A DNA stretch of 64,000 nucleotides. Source: Paramoeba atlantica. Lineage: Eukaryota > Discosea. Where the stretch lies: positions 62,001 through 126,000 of the forward strand of contig CDRNVI010000048.1 of NCBI GenBank assembly GCA_977017575.1, in the 5' to 3' direction. Positions within the stretch are counted from its first letter, which is position 1; each line of letters begins with the position of its first letter. A program made the translations under genes and the position numbers. Under the pieces are notes generated by a model. The model ran no database searches. It saw only the letters and a program-made list of their open reading frames with translations, and had not been told where the DNA came from. Below, piece by piece: positions 37,518 through 46,425 of the stretch.

Positions 37518-38082
37518 TATTAATCTTTAAATGTAGAAATACACTAAGCTAGGCGCAAGTTTTGAAAAACAGGTTTTACCGTATTTGACCTACCGTCACC
37601 TCCCTGACTTATCTTGCTAGGTGACTTATCCTGTTTATCAAAAAGTAGGGAAGTGAATAGTGTTTAGTTTTTGATTTCAACCAATTTTTCGTCACTGGAT
37701 ACATCACGGTAATTCTAATAATGACTCCAAACCGGCTGCTTTAACCTTCCATTTTTTTTGCTGTTGGTCTTGAGCAAATATTAATCACTGTTGAATAAGA
37801 GTTTCCAAAACTGGACATGCCTCACAAATTTTTGTGCACCCCCCAATAATTTCGTGTACCCCCCTGTATGTACAATATTTAATATTTGTTTTTTATATAA
37901 ACACCTGATATTCAAACACGCAAACCTACATTCACATTACGCCACCGGAATACTATCGCATTGGTCCACTGTATCAATAAGTGTATTGGTGAAATCGTAG
38001 AGTCTTGAACTGTTCAACGGATTACTCGCCATAACGTATGAACCTCTGAGCCTCAAATTTTCTGCAAGGTTAAATACCAGTA
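37518..38082. other. Start of a second insertion patch, non-coding
   Basis: Between 37830 and 37865 two C-runs (caccccccaataatttcgtg, taccccccctg) recall the ends of the island elements, but no complete element could be delimited. No gene was seen. Confidence 0.4.
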
Positions 38083-38307
38083 ATGAATCTGGCAGCGAAT
38101 AAAAAGAAACCGTCCGGAAAATTCATTGTTCTTCAAAGAAATGGATCTTGGCAACGGTAAACTCTTAAAGCACGGAATCCCACTAAATTTGTTGTGCTAC
38201 AAGGAATTAGTGTTGGTGTCACTCATGCTGTGCACTTCGCGTTGAAAACTACCACCGCGTTTAACGAAGAGCCTAAAAAAGAAAAATCTCCAATACATCA
38301 TGAATAA
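38083..38307 (+). repeat. Coding-like scrap with LKTTTAFNEE, third copy of the 7-kb repeat
   Basis: On the plus strand a frame of 74 codons, interrupted once, reads KKPSGKFIVLQRNGSWQR, later NPTKFVVLQGISVGVTHAV and FALKTTTAFNEEPKKEKS. Its last third matches both repeat copies at 6962-7067. Its opposite orientation to host genes and its recurrence suggest it came from a mobile element or a copied gene. I cannot name the source protein. Confidence 0.45.
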
Positions 38308-38720
38308 TCTACTTTTTTGGGGGAAGAAGCTCGATTTTTCTGCAAAAATTGCGAAATTTCACACCGAATTTGTGCCGTTTTAGATGCCTTACCAATAGGG
38401 GCAGGAGTCGAATCTGTCGAAAAAAACGTCGTAGAATGGTAGCTGAGGTGCAAAACTCTTAAAACACGTTTTAGGACACGATTTTGGAAAAATAATATTT
38501 TTACTTTTTTTTGGGTCAAAATTTATTTTTTTTTGGTCGCCCCAAAATTTTCGGAAATTTTGTCGGACCCCTCCTGCGCGTACCAGGGGGGGTACCCACA
38601 GTGGGGGGTGGAAAATATCGCCGCGGCCTACTCTACCACTTCCCTGCGCTCGATTTTGAAAAGCAAAAAATTCGAAAAAACATTCTTGACGTATGCCCCC
38701 CCCATGGACCCCCCCACTAG
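38308..38720 (-). repeat. Dispersed G-run repeat R1, copy 3
   Basis: Reverse complement of the repeat at 5138-5605. Read on the minus strand it contains, in order, gaattttttgcttttcaaaa, tcgagcgcagggaagtggta, gaggggtccgacaaaatttc, aatattatttttccaaaatc, gttttaagagttttgcacct and ctacgacgtttttttcgac. It lacks the 85-bp insert of copy 1 and thus represents the unoccupied form. Confidence 0.8.
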
Positions 38721-39307
38721 ACCCCCCTTTTTTTTCAATTTTTCATTTTTGGACCACCGGAGCCCCCTTTTATATTTTTTTCTTCTATTATATTGCTGTG
38801 TTTCTCTTTATATTTTCACTGTTTTTGTTCACTTTTTTTGCAATAATCGAGGGTAGAGCGGTAGTTATACAACCACCGCAATATTGTATGCAGTATGCAT
38901 ATTGTATACATATTGTATACAGGGGTACTTGTTGATGCGATAAATATTGCAAGGTGCTTAAAACGTACAGAAATTTATTTTTCCAGCATAAAACATAAAT
39001 ACGGTCCTCCACCTTACGGAGTCTTAACTAATATGGCGAACCGCTTCGCTTCTTCAATATACTGGATTACCATGTACGAAACGTTTTGTTTTCAAAGAAG
39101 AAACTATCTCGTGATAATGGGCAAATATTTTTAGGAACTCGAACTAGTATTTGAGGCTGATGTCCAAGCATCAGAACAACGAATTATTTACTGAGCTCAA
39201 AATTCGTGATGCATTAAGTGCAATGAATGTGATGTGAAGTTGGCATCACAATAGCACTGCGATGCGTTCAGGTGCATAGTCGCATCAAAAATGGAGATTT
39301 GCTATAC
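38721..39307. other. Non-coding stretch after repeat copy 3
   Basis: Homopolymer-rich (C and T runs at 38695-38800). Then a palindromic series of gtatgcatattgtatac and gtatacatattgtatac is near 38886-38932. A short plus-strand frame near 39030-39135 does not resemble a gene. Confidence 0.45.
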
Positions 39308-40480
39308 TCAAGAGCGCAAGAGCAATTTGTTACATGCTTTAACGCTAAAGTCGTACAACCGGGAAAAAACGCCTAACAAAGGAATGAAAATTTTCCACTT
39401 CAAACTAAAGTAGTTCGGGCAACACCTCCGGATGCTTTCTTCAAATAAAGAGAACTGAGAACTTCCGGGATGATATTCATCAAAACCTAGCACCGTGGCG
39501 CTTAAAATACTTAGAATTTCGCTAGTATTTGCCTCGAACTGGGCAAACTGGGTGTCGGATTGTCCGTTAACAGTCACGCTTGGTGCAACGGGGTCACACG
39601 CTGCAATGTTTTTGGGTTCTACTTTTGAGTCTACTTTTTCCTGTTCTGTTTCGGGCGCAGAGATGGTTCCGTCTTTCGTAGAATCCGCCTCTTCACTTCG
39701 TTTTCCTGGATGCAATGCGCTTTCCACACATTCGTACGATGGAACGACTACTCGTACGATGTCACATTCGTTTTTAGCATTCGATGCATTTTCGTTGTTA
39801 GCATTCCAATGATCGCGAAATGAGCGAAATCGGTCGAAATTGCATTGTTGATAAACTTGAATCAAACGGTGTGAATGCGTGTCGGAGAAATCAGCTTTGG
39901 AAAATTCATTTTCCAAAATCATTAACCGTCCTGGCGTAAGGGATCTCGATTCGCAAATGTTCCATATTCTGCCTAGTTGATCAGTAAACGATTGAAAAGT
40001 GTTGGCAAAATCTTTGTCCATAAAACGTGTCTCTCCTTCCCTAAAAGGAACGACGTAAACAAGAGATAATTCTTTGACTTTCAGATGAGAGAGAATATCC
40101 TGCAATCGTGTGTGAAAGCTTTCCTCACTTCCGGATGTGTTGACGCCATGAAGTATACCTGCCGAAGGTTTTTGGTCGACAAGATCTAGTGAATTCCTGC
40201 GAAGATTACGTAACAGCTCCTCGTCATGATGAATGAGAAGTGTATTATGTCCCGCATTCAATAATTCGTGAATGACATGTTCAGAAAAATACGTGGACGC
40301 GCCGAAAAAGCAGATCACGTGTTTTTTCGAATCCTTTTGGTAACCGAACTGCAGAAGAAGTCTAGATACCCAACGTAGAAAAACAGTTGCAGGAATTAAT
40401 ATACTGCACGTTACAGTGCAAAGCCAAAAGAAACCGACGTGGAGAACACACTCGTAAATCAATAGAAATGCTGCGTTCAT
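39308..40480 (-). CDS. Membrane protein with degenerate short-chain-reductase-like fold
   Basis: The protein has 390 residues. A hydrophobic N-terminus of about 45 residues contains one or two membrane spans. VICFFGASTYFSEHVIHELL then NAGHNTLLIHHDEELLRNL (near 55-95) looks like the first beta-alpha-beta unit of a Rossmann fold, comparable to the VVTGASDGIG..ELAKxGxxVxLISR start of ER beta-ketoacyl-CoA reductases. The glycine-rich turn has lost most glycines and no YxxxK motif is evident. A long Ser/Glu-rich insertion (about 245-310) precedes a C-terminal hydrophobic segment (WKIFIPLLGVFSRLYDFS). It could be a non-catalytic relative of the reductase. The assignment is weak, while the gene itself is clear. 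Confidence 0.8.
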   Translation of the reverse strand: MNAAFLLIYECVLHVGFFWLCTVTCSILIPATVFLRWVSRLLLQFGYQKDSKKHVICFFGASTYFSEHVIHELLNAGHNTLLIHHDEELLRNLRRNSLDLVDQKPSAGILHGVNTSGSEESFHTRLQDILSHLKVKELSLVYVVPFREGETRFMDKDFANTFQSFTDQLGRIWNICESRSLTPGRLMILENEFSKADFSDTHSHRLIQVYQQCNFDRFRSFRDHWNANNENASNAKNECDIVRVVVPSYECVESALHPGKRSEEADSTKDGTISAPETEQEKVDSKVEPKNIAACDPVAPSVTVNGQSDTQFAQFEANTSEILSILSATVLGFDEYHPGSSQFSLFEESIRRCCPNYFSLKWKIFIPLLGVFSRLYDFSVKACNKLLLRS

Positions 40481-40780
40481 ACTAACTAGTAAGCAAAGAA
40501 AATGTAAGATTGATTCGTATGTTATTCAAATACGAAAACACATGCTTCTCGTCAAACATGCCACATGTTTCTCGACAAATAACAATATACGTATTATCAA
40601 AAATTGAATAACGTATATGGATGTCCAATGCCGGACAATGAAATACATCGATAAGGCAATACGTATCAAGTGCTTTACACTTGAGTGCTCTCAGCAATCG
40701 CCACACCGGAGCGATCTGGGCTATCAAAATATGTGTATAGAGAATGCATATTGAGTCCTTTGCTCTGCTCGGTGAATAGG

Positions 40781-41287
40781 CTACTGCTTCTTTCGCTTCG
40801 TAGGGGATGCATCTCTCTTGACAACTGTTCTAGCTCTCCCTTTTTGCTGCGAATTTTTCTTCGACGGAAGACCAGCCTTATTTACAGTCCCTTTCGTACC
40901 AAACTTAGATGGTTGTTTCACTTCGCGTACGGTGTCGGCACATACGGCTTCGTATTCTTTTTCGAGATGTTGTGTATGTGTTCCATGGGCCACGACGATG
41001 TAGCGGATCTCAGAGCCAGATATCCACACCCCCTCCTTCGGTAACGGGGATATGTCACGTCCTCTGATGCGTTGAGTGGTTACTTCGCGTAGCGTAACGT
41101 CCATAGTGGAGGTGTTTATGAACACAACGTTCCCCGTGTGCCGTATTCCTTTGGTAGTTTCCACATGTAATAACACAGACTCTCCAGAATGTCGTTTTAC
41201 ATAGGAATTCAAAACGTACAAAGGGACCGATAAGGCGGAGGGACGGCGCGAGACATGGTTCGTATCAATCTGTGAACGTCCTTTCAT
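40781..41287 (-). CDS. Sm-fold protein, SmD3-like
   Basis: The protein has 168 residues. The Sm1 motif is VPLYVLNSYVKRHSGESVLL, HVETTKGIRHTGNVVFIN and TMDVTLREVT (near 21-72). Sm2 is GVWISGSEIRYIVVA (near 88-103), matching the VxIRGSxIRFxxLP of SmD3; SmD1 is an alternative. The C-terminal 55 residues are basic (RTVVKRDASPTKRKKQ) without the RG repeats common in animal SmD proteins. Together with the SmB-like protein at 3849-4277 it would belong to the core ring on spliceosomal snRNAs and SL RNA. The start is the ATG at 41287. Confidence 0.75.
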   Translation of the reverse strand: MKGRSQIDTNHVSRRPSALSVPLYVLNSYVKRHSGESVLLHVETTKGIRHTGNVVFINTSTMDVTLREVTTQRIRGRDISPLPKEGVWISGSEIRYIVVAHGTHTQHLEKEYEAVCADTVREVKQPSKFGTKGTVNKAGLPSKKNSQQKGRARTVVKRDASPTKRKKQ

Positions 41288-41379
41288 GTCATTCTTCCGG
41301 AAATCTATAAAGTTAGAGTCTATAAGTTAGAATATGCAACATTACAAGGAAATAATAATAAAATTATGTATACATAATA

Positions 41380-42132
41380 CAGTAGTATTCAGCCTCTTTT
41401 ACCCCCCCCCCCCTACAGGTCTTGCATTTTGTTCGATTTTGGAAATATTTTGTATGGGACTTTTTTCGACCCAATCGTTCCGAATCCGAGGTCCTTTTCA
41501 CTCGTGGGCACCTGTATCATACCTAAACCGGGAAAAAAACCGCAAAAAAGTCGATTTTTTTTTTCACAGAGTACATTTTTTTAAAAATTGGTACATTTGT
41601 TGGTGATTCATGAAGAAGAAGCACCGCCCCCTGTGCTTACCTTCCTGCCTCTTGTGCCCCGAGAAGCGCACGGCACTCGCGATCGATTGAGAGCGACTTG
41701 TCCTATAAGACACTCGAAAAATTTCATAAACTTAGCCCCGGGTCCATCATTGAAACTTTTCGCTTTTTTTCTGAAGATTAACCGGAAACGTTTAAGAATG
41801 CCTTCCGGGACTATAGTAAACGTTTTCTTTTGGTCAAGGAGGCTAAAGTGCATATGACTAAATACTAAAGATTACTTTGCACTCCTTTTACACGTCTTCT
41901 GACCTACTTTACTACTGTTCCTCATCCGAAGCATTCAAAAAAATGAGCCCAAAAAAGTTGTAATTAGCTTTTTTGACCCCTACCTGGCTAGGGGGGTAGG
42001 GGGTCGCTCGAGTGAAAAGGGCCTCGGATGCGGAACGATTGGGTCGAAAAACGGTGGTTTGTACCAAATATTTCCAAAATCGGACAAAATACAAGACCTG
42101 TAGGGGGGGGTAAAAGACGCTGAACACCACTG
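41380..42132. mobile_element. 753-bp TA-flanked element with ~130-bp terminal inverted repeats
   Basis: The left arm (41380 to about 41510) starts CAGTAGTATTCAGCCTC. The right arm, read in reverse from 42132, starts CAGTGGTGTTCAGCGTC. Both continue with matching blocks: a C-run with ctacaggtcttg, tccgattttggaaatattt, cgacccaatcgttccg, gaggcccttttcactcg. TA stands on each side (41378-41379, 42133-42134). The ends CAGT and the TA duplication fit Tc1/mariner-type transposons. The 480-bp interior has short open frames only, with no transposase motif, so the element is non-autonomous. It lies between two host genes and interrupts neither. Confidence 0.85.
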
Positions 42133-42303
42133 TATGTAGCTGTCTTTTTTATAGGCTATTAGCGATTAAAAGTTCTTTTAGGATAACTGTCAAAAGTGTT
42201 TGCGAGTACAGTACTGTACCCCACCGCATACAGTATAGTGTCAGGGGTTGTATGTTTCTTGCCAAGAAGCAGCAGTGGCAAACTCCTGCCACCTCCCCAC
42301 CTC

Positions 42304-43632
42304 CTACCCCCGATCTCGCAGCTTATAATACATTCGGTGATTCGCCACGGGTCCTTGTTTCCTCGAAATACTCATATTCCCGTGCCTTAGCTCATTAAGC
42401 GTTTCTCGCATGCTATCCCGGGCCCCCGGCGAGTGCTCGCCTCCCGCAACCCCCCCCTCCTCCACATCCCTCGTCTCCACCTCTGTATCTCTCCACACCG
42501 TCTCCCCCGCGCCACCCTCCCCCTCCCCCTTTTCCCTCCCCGAACTCGCCACCTCGAGCCGGGGCCCAAACGCCCCCCTCGGGACTGTATCCAACGTAAA
42601 CCTCCCCAGCCTCCCCACCCGGAAGTCATTCACCAGCATCTCATGCACCGTCTGCTGCTGCACAATATTCAGCTGCGACATCCCACTCCGCCCGCTGCGC
42701 TCCCCCACCAGCGCCACGCAGTCCGCAAAGTTCAGCGGGACGCGGGGGATACGCAGGCACGCGGCCAAGTGGTGGAGCATCCCGGACCGTTTCAGTAGCG
42801 TGAACACGGTCTGGGCCAGGCCCTCGATCGGGAGCGAGCACGCGTTGTAGGGGATCACCCCGAGCAGCGCGAGCCGGTTCCCCGCGTGGTGGCTGAAGCA
42901 CCCCGGGAGGGTCAGCCCGGGGGTGTCGCACAACGCGATCGGGGGGTCGAGGGAAACGGGGATGGTTTTGACCTGCCGCGTGGTGCAGGGGGCCATGTGG
43001 ACCTGTTGGCCGTCACGGGGACGTTTGGATTCCCCGCGCATGAATTGGTACTCGTGGGAGAGACGGAGGGCGTTGATGAGGGTGGATTTGCCGACGTTGG
43101 GCATGCCGACGAGGAGACCGAGGTGGGGGGCGGTGTGGAAGGGGACCGCGGGGACACAGGAGGCGACGAAACGGATGACGGCGTGGGTGGTGAGACGCCA
43201 GGCTTGTTGCGCACAGGTGAAGAGCACGTGGGAGCCTCGGTTTTCGTAGTATTGCGCAACGAGACGGTTGACGTGCTCGTTGGAGAGGTCGGCTTTGTTG
43301 AATACGATGAGACGGGGTTTGGCTTGGACCAGGGTGTCGATGTCAGGGTTTGCGGTGGTGAAGGGCAGACGCGCGTCGCGCACCTCAAGGACAAAGTCGA
43401 CATGGCGCATACGACGCTCGAGTTCCTGGCGAGCCACGTTCATGTGGCCGAGGTACCACGCCGGGCCGCGGTCGGTGAGGTCCAGGTGGGCTTCGTTGCT
43501 CATGGAGACGCTGTCGCAGCGTTGGCAGGATTCCCGATACTTCCGCTCTGCTTTTTTAACGTTGCGCATAAACGCTGGGTCGTACAGGTTGCGTAGCGGG
43601 AGGGAGGGGCGAACAAGACCAGATATCAGCAT
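42304..43632 (-). CDS. MTG1: Mitochondrial ribosome-assembly GTPase, MTG1/YlqF type
   Basis: The first ATG (43632) gives 442 residues. The GTPase motifs are circularly permuted, as in the YlqF/MTG1 family. VFNKADL (G4, near residue 110) precedes GMPNVGKSTLINALR (G1, near 181), and CTTRQVKTIPV with CDTPGLTLPG (G2 and G3) follows. GPAWYLGHMNVARQELERRM then VDFVLEVRDARLPFTTANPD (near 55-95) is the conserved family lead-in. MTG1 acts in late assembly of the mitochondrial large ribosomal subunit. The N-terminus (MLISGLVRPSLPLRNLYD) suits a presequence. A Glu/Gly-rich, low-complexity insert near 375-420 (SSGREKGEGEGGAGETVWRD) is specific to this protein. The gene is much richer in G and C than those at 12-40 kb. 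Confidence 0.9.
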   Translation of the reverse strand: MLISGLVRPSLPLRNLYDPAFMRNVKKAERKYRESCQRCDSVSMSNEAHLDLTDRGPAWYLGHMNVARQELERRMRHVDFVLEVRDARLPFTTANPDIDTLVQAKPRLIVFNKADLSNEHVNRLVAQYYENRGSHVLFTCAQQAWRLTTHAVIRFVASCVPAVPFHTAPHLGLLVGMPNVGKSTLINALRLSHEYQFMRGESKRPRDGQQVHMAPCTTRQVKTIPVSLDPPIALCDTPGLTLPGCFSHHAGNRLALLGVIPYNACSLPIEGLAQTVFTLLKRSGMLHHLAACLRIPRVPLNFADCVALVGERSGRSGMSQLNIVQQQTVHEMLVNDFRVGRLGRFTLDTVPRGAFGPRLEVASSGREKGEGEGGAGETVWRDTEVETRDVEEGGVAGGEHSPGARDSMRETLNELRHGNMSISRKQGPVANHRMYYKLRDRG

Positions 43633-43780
43633 AGCATAGAAAGAGAAAAAAGGGGTTGAGAAAACGTTTTTTTGGAGAGCTGATAATTCGGACTTAGAGA
43701 TACGAAGTCTAAACAATTACCTGCCGAATACACTCAAAAAGTGAACACCGGTTTGAAACTCGTGGATTAATCTCTCCCAA

Positions 43781-44938
43781 TTACCCATTCTTCACCTTTC
43801 GCTTCGCCTCCCGCTCTTTCATGATCCTTTCCGCATCCTCCTGCAACAGTGCCTGCCAGTCCAGTTCACTGGCCACGCCATCCCTCTCCTTCTCGAACGT
43901 TGCGGCGTCATACCCGTTCGAGATCCCCGAGTACAGCGCCCACGGCAGCGGCGTCACTCGGGACTTATCCAACGTGCACAGCTCCCCGCACCCGACAATC
44001 TCATAATCTCGTCGCGGGGCGGCACCAAACCCTGAACGGTTACGATGCATCCGTTCGACGACATCAAACCCCGCGAGTACGATCCCAAACACCTGCGGCA
44101 CCGCCTGCCCGGCTGCCGTGTGAATACAAAAATTCGGGCTCTGTTTATTCGGGGAGTAGGCCAGCGCGGTCAGTGCCCCCCTCCACGGCCCCGTCGACTG
44201 CCCATCCTCTCGCGGGAGATGCCGCGGGTTAAAATCCGGCACCCCATGCGTCATCTCCGCCCCCTGCCCGAACACCGCCACATTATGGTTCATCAGGGCC
44301 ATAAGTTTTTGACCGCGAAACGAGCCCCCGTCGGGGGCCGCGATCCCGCAACACAACCTGTGAAAGTACTCCGTGTACAACGGACACTGCTCCGTTAGCA
44401 AACCAAACACCACTCTCGAGGGGGGGTGTCCGTCCTCGGAGATATCAAAATAGGTCACGGCGCCAACACGCATCTGTGCGGGGACATTGGCCGTGCCTCG
44501 GATCTTTCGATCCGCGGCCACCGTGGAGTAATACACTAAAGCGACAAAGAAAATAAAAACAAGCAGCGTGATGAAATGGGTGAGACGACGGAGGTAGCGC
44601 AGGTACTGTGCGCGCTCCTCGGTCCAGGCCGTGAGCAGGAGCTCGAGCTCGGTGAAGAGTTTTCGGGGAAGGAACTCCTCGACCAGGATAAGGGGGAGAC
44701 GCTCGATGCGGATGAGAGCGTCGGTGCCTCGGGGGGTTAGGGCGTTGTGGGGGGCGGTGAGGTCGCGGGGTGGGGGTTTCGTGAGCGCAGGGACGGTGGT
44801 ACAGGCCCGTTTGGGGGTTGTGAGGGGGAGGAACCGGGGTGGGAGACTCCGTTGGGTGGCTGGGGCAATGGACCATATTTCGGATCGTAGGTAAAGAGAG
44901 GTCCCGCGCAAGGTCGTTCTTGAAAAGTTCCGAAACAT
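43781..44938 (-). CDS. Membrane-anchored divergent cyclophilin
   Basis: This 385-residue protein has an N-terminal Arg/Pro-rich region of 85 residues, one membrane span near 120-140 (FITLLVFIFFVALVYYSTVA) and a C-terminal cyclophilin domain. VVFGLLTEQCPLYTEYFHRL matches the family's GRIxxELxxxxxPxTxxNFxxL. WRGALTALAYSPNKQSPNFC corresponds to HxGxLSMANxGPNTNGSQF, and VFGIVLAGFDVVERMHR and YEIVGCGEL match the end of the domain. The usual catalytic Arg and QGGD (FIQGGD) are replaced by VFGQGAEM, so peptidyl-prolyl isomerase activity is doubtful. The terminus after residue 355 is a charged helix. The N-terminus could serve as a mitochondrial signal. Confidence 0.85.
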   Translation of the reverse strand: MFRNFSRTTLRGTSLYLRSEIWSIAPATQRSLPPRFLPLTTPKRACTTVPALTKPPPRDLTAPHNALTPRGTDALIRIERLPLILVEEFLPRKLFTELELLLTAWTEERAQYLRYLRRLTHFITLLVFIFFVALVYYSTVAADRKIRGTANVPAQMRVGAVTYFDISEDGHPPSRVVFGLLTEQCPLYTEYFHRLCCGIAAPDGGSFRGQKLMALMNHNVAVFGQGAEMTHGVPDFNPRHLPREDGQSTGPWRGALTALAYSPNKQSPNFCIHTAAGQAVPQVFGIVLAGFDVVERMHRNRSGFGAAPRRDYEIVGCGELCTLDKSRVTPLPWALYSGISNGYDAATFEKERDGVASELDWQALLQEDAERIMKEREAKRKVKNG

Positions 44939-45126
44939 GGGAATGAGAAATGTTGAAAAGGGGTAGTTTTTTCTAAAATTCGTATGGAAATTACTCCGTG
45001 CTCAAGAATGTGAGGTTTCTCAAACTCTCTTTATTTCTATCAAACAAAAACATTTATTAAATTTTTATGACTGATTGGCAAGGCGGTAAGCAAGACTGGA
45101 AAAAAGAATGTCTCACATTTTTCAGC

Positions 45127-46425
45127 TCATATCATTTTTAGTGCTAGGCACCGAGTGACGCCATGTTCGTCCAGCTGTGCCTGGTTGATATACATAGGAG
45201 CGAAGGAGTTGATCTGACTCACTATGGACGCACCGCACCACGCGGAGTGTGAGCCATGCTGACTGGACAGAAAAGTCGGGTGAGCTCTCATGTGACTTGT
45301 TGGCTTCTTGTTTTGTGACAAAAGCAAAGGTTCCAACTCATGTTGCAGCCGATGCGAAAAGTTTTTAATGTAGTGTAGGCCACCGCCACAGGTAAGAACG
45401 GTACTTGCCAAAGCATCTCGCGTGAGTGGGGATACTTGGGAGAGCGTATGCACAACAAGGTCTTGTACACTGCGGGGTACCGACAGAGAGTGTTGATTTT
45501 CCTCCTGAAGGGCATTGGGGTGCCAGTGAGTCAGCTTACCGAAGAACGTACACGAGTCCGGGCTCGAGAGATCGAGTGGTTGAAACAAAGGCTCTGTTAA
45601 ACCAAAACGTTCCAGGCCCAATTGAATTCGACACCCGTCAGGTAGGACGCATTCCGACTTCTTTCGCAAAAAATGTCTTGATAGTGGAAAAAGCGGTGTT
45701 TTGTCAAACACTTCCAAGCACTGATGTTTCACCTTGGTAAGAAGCGCGTCCTTCATTAACAAAGAATATCTAGAAAAGGGATCTATCCCGTCTTCCGGTG
45801 AGATGGGCTGTCTAGGGCACAGAAGACGTTGTAGTGCCAAAGTGATGTCCAGCCCTCCAAGTGGAATATCGGATTCAGTTCTTCTCAATGTATACCCCTC
45901 ATGCACTGCAACACACGAGGTAGTTGTGTTTCCCCCTTCAAGGACCACTCCAGTAGCCCGACCAACAGAGAAGCATTGCGCGGAGGCTGAAGAGACCAAT
46001 GCGACAGTGTAAATGTTGTTGCACGTGAGAAGAGATTGCAAGAGACTTTCGCACTGGTTACGGTCATACTCTCGAGGTGCTACCACCACAAGTGGGGGAG
46101 TAAAATTACAGGACTCTGTGGGGGTGAAGGCTTCCTGTGAAAGATAGCGGTGCTTTTCTGACGTGGTGTGAATAAACTGGGCAAGAGTATCAGGCTCCAT
46201 TTTCCGATGCCATGTGGATTCGTTGCAGGGTGCTTCGATACTGTTTGTAGTCGTCGACGGGTCAAAATTTTCTGTGACATAATTCTCTATGCAAGGATGC
46301 CGTAGCGTGCGTGGACTGTAGTAGGCATTCAGGCCTGCGCGAAAAGTGTGAGACCCGGGGTCTACAATGAGCGATAAGGTAGTATCGCGGGCAAAGGTGT
46401 GGTGAATCACTGTAGGTTCTGTCAT
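45127..46425 (-). CDS. Actin-related protein
   Basis: This 432-residue protein has the actin fold signatures: LSLIVDPGSHTFRAGLNAYY near 14-33 (phosphate loop 1, DxGSxxxRAG), VVVAPREYDRNQCESLLQSL near 110, and ATGVVLEGGNTTTSCVAVHEG near 155 (second phosphate loop, where actin has DxGxxxTxxVPxxxG). PLGGLDITLALQRLL follows, and AEVLTCGGGLH-type STVLTCGGGLHYIKNFSHRL near 340 matches the adenosine motif. The second loop has Glu in place of Asp, so nucleotide hydrolysis may be altered. The DPGSHTxRAG start is most like ARP4/BAF53, a chromatin-remodelling subunit, but other nuclear ARPs are possible. The downstream gene is pyruvate kinase's opposite neighbour in the array and shares no function. Confidence 0.82.
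   Translation of the reverse strand: MTEPTVIHHTFARDTTLSLIVDPGSHTFRAGLNAYYSPRTLRHPCIENYVTENFDPSTTTNSIEAPCNESTWHRKMEPDTLAQFIHTTSEKHRYLSQEAFTPTESCNFTPPLVVVAPREYDRNQCESLLQSLLTCNNIYTVALVSSASAQCFSVGRATGVVLEGGNTTTSCVAVHEGYTLRRTESDIPLGGLDITLALQRLLCPRQPISPEDGIDPFSRYSLLMKDALLTKVKHQCLEVFDKTPLFPLSRHFLRKKSECVLPDGCRIQLGLERFGLTEPLFQPLDLSSPDSCTFFGKLTHWHPNALQEENQHSLSVPRSVQDLVVHTLSQVSPLTRDALASTVLTCGGGLHYIKNFSHRLQHELEPLLLSQNKKPTSHMRAHPTFLSSQHGSHSAWCGASIVSQINSFAPMYINQAQLDEHGVTRCLALKMI

Noticed and set aside
42886-43596. 236-codon plus-strand frame antisense to the MTG1 gene
   Set aside because: It is a shadow frame caused by the high G+C content of the MTG1 coding sequence; its Gly/Val/Asp-rich language is typical of antisense translation.
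43268-44894. Several plus-strand frames of 60-140 codons opposite MTG1 and the cyclophilin
   Set aside because: Same reason: GC-rich coding DNA lacks stops in other frames. The minus-strand products carry the family motifs.
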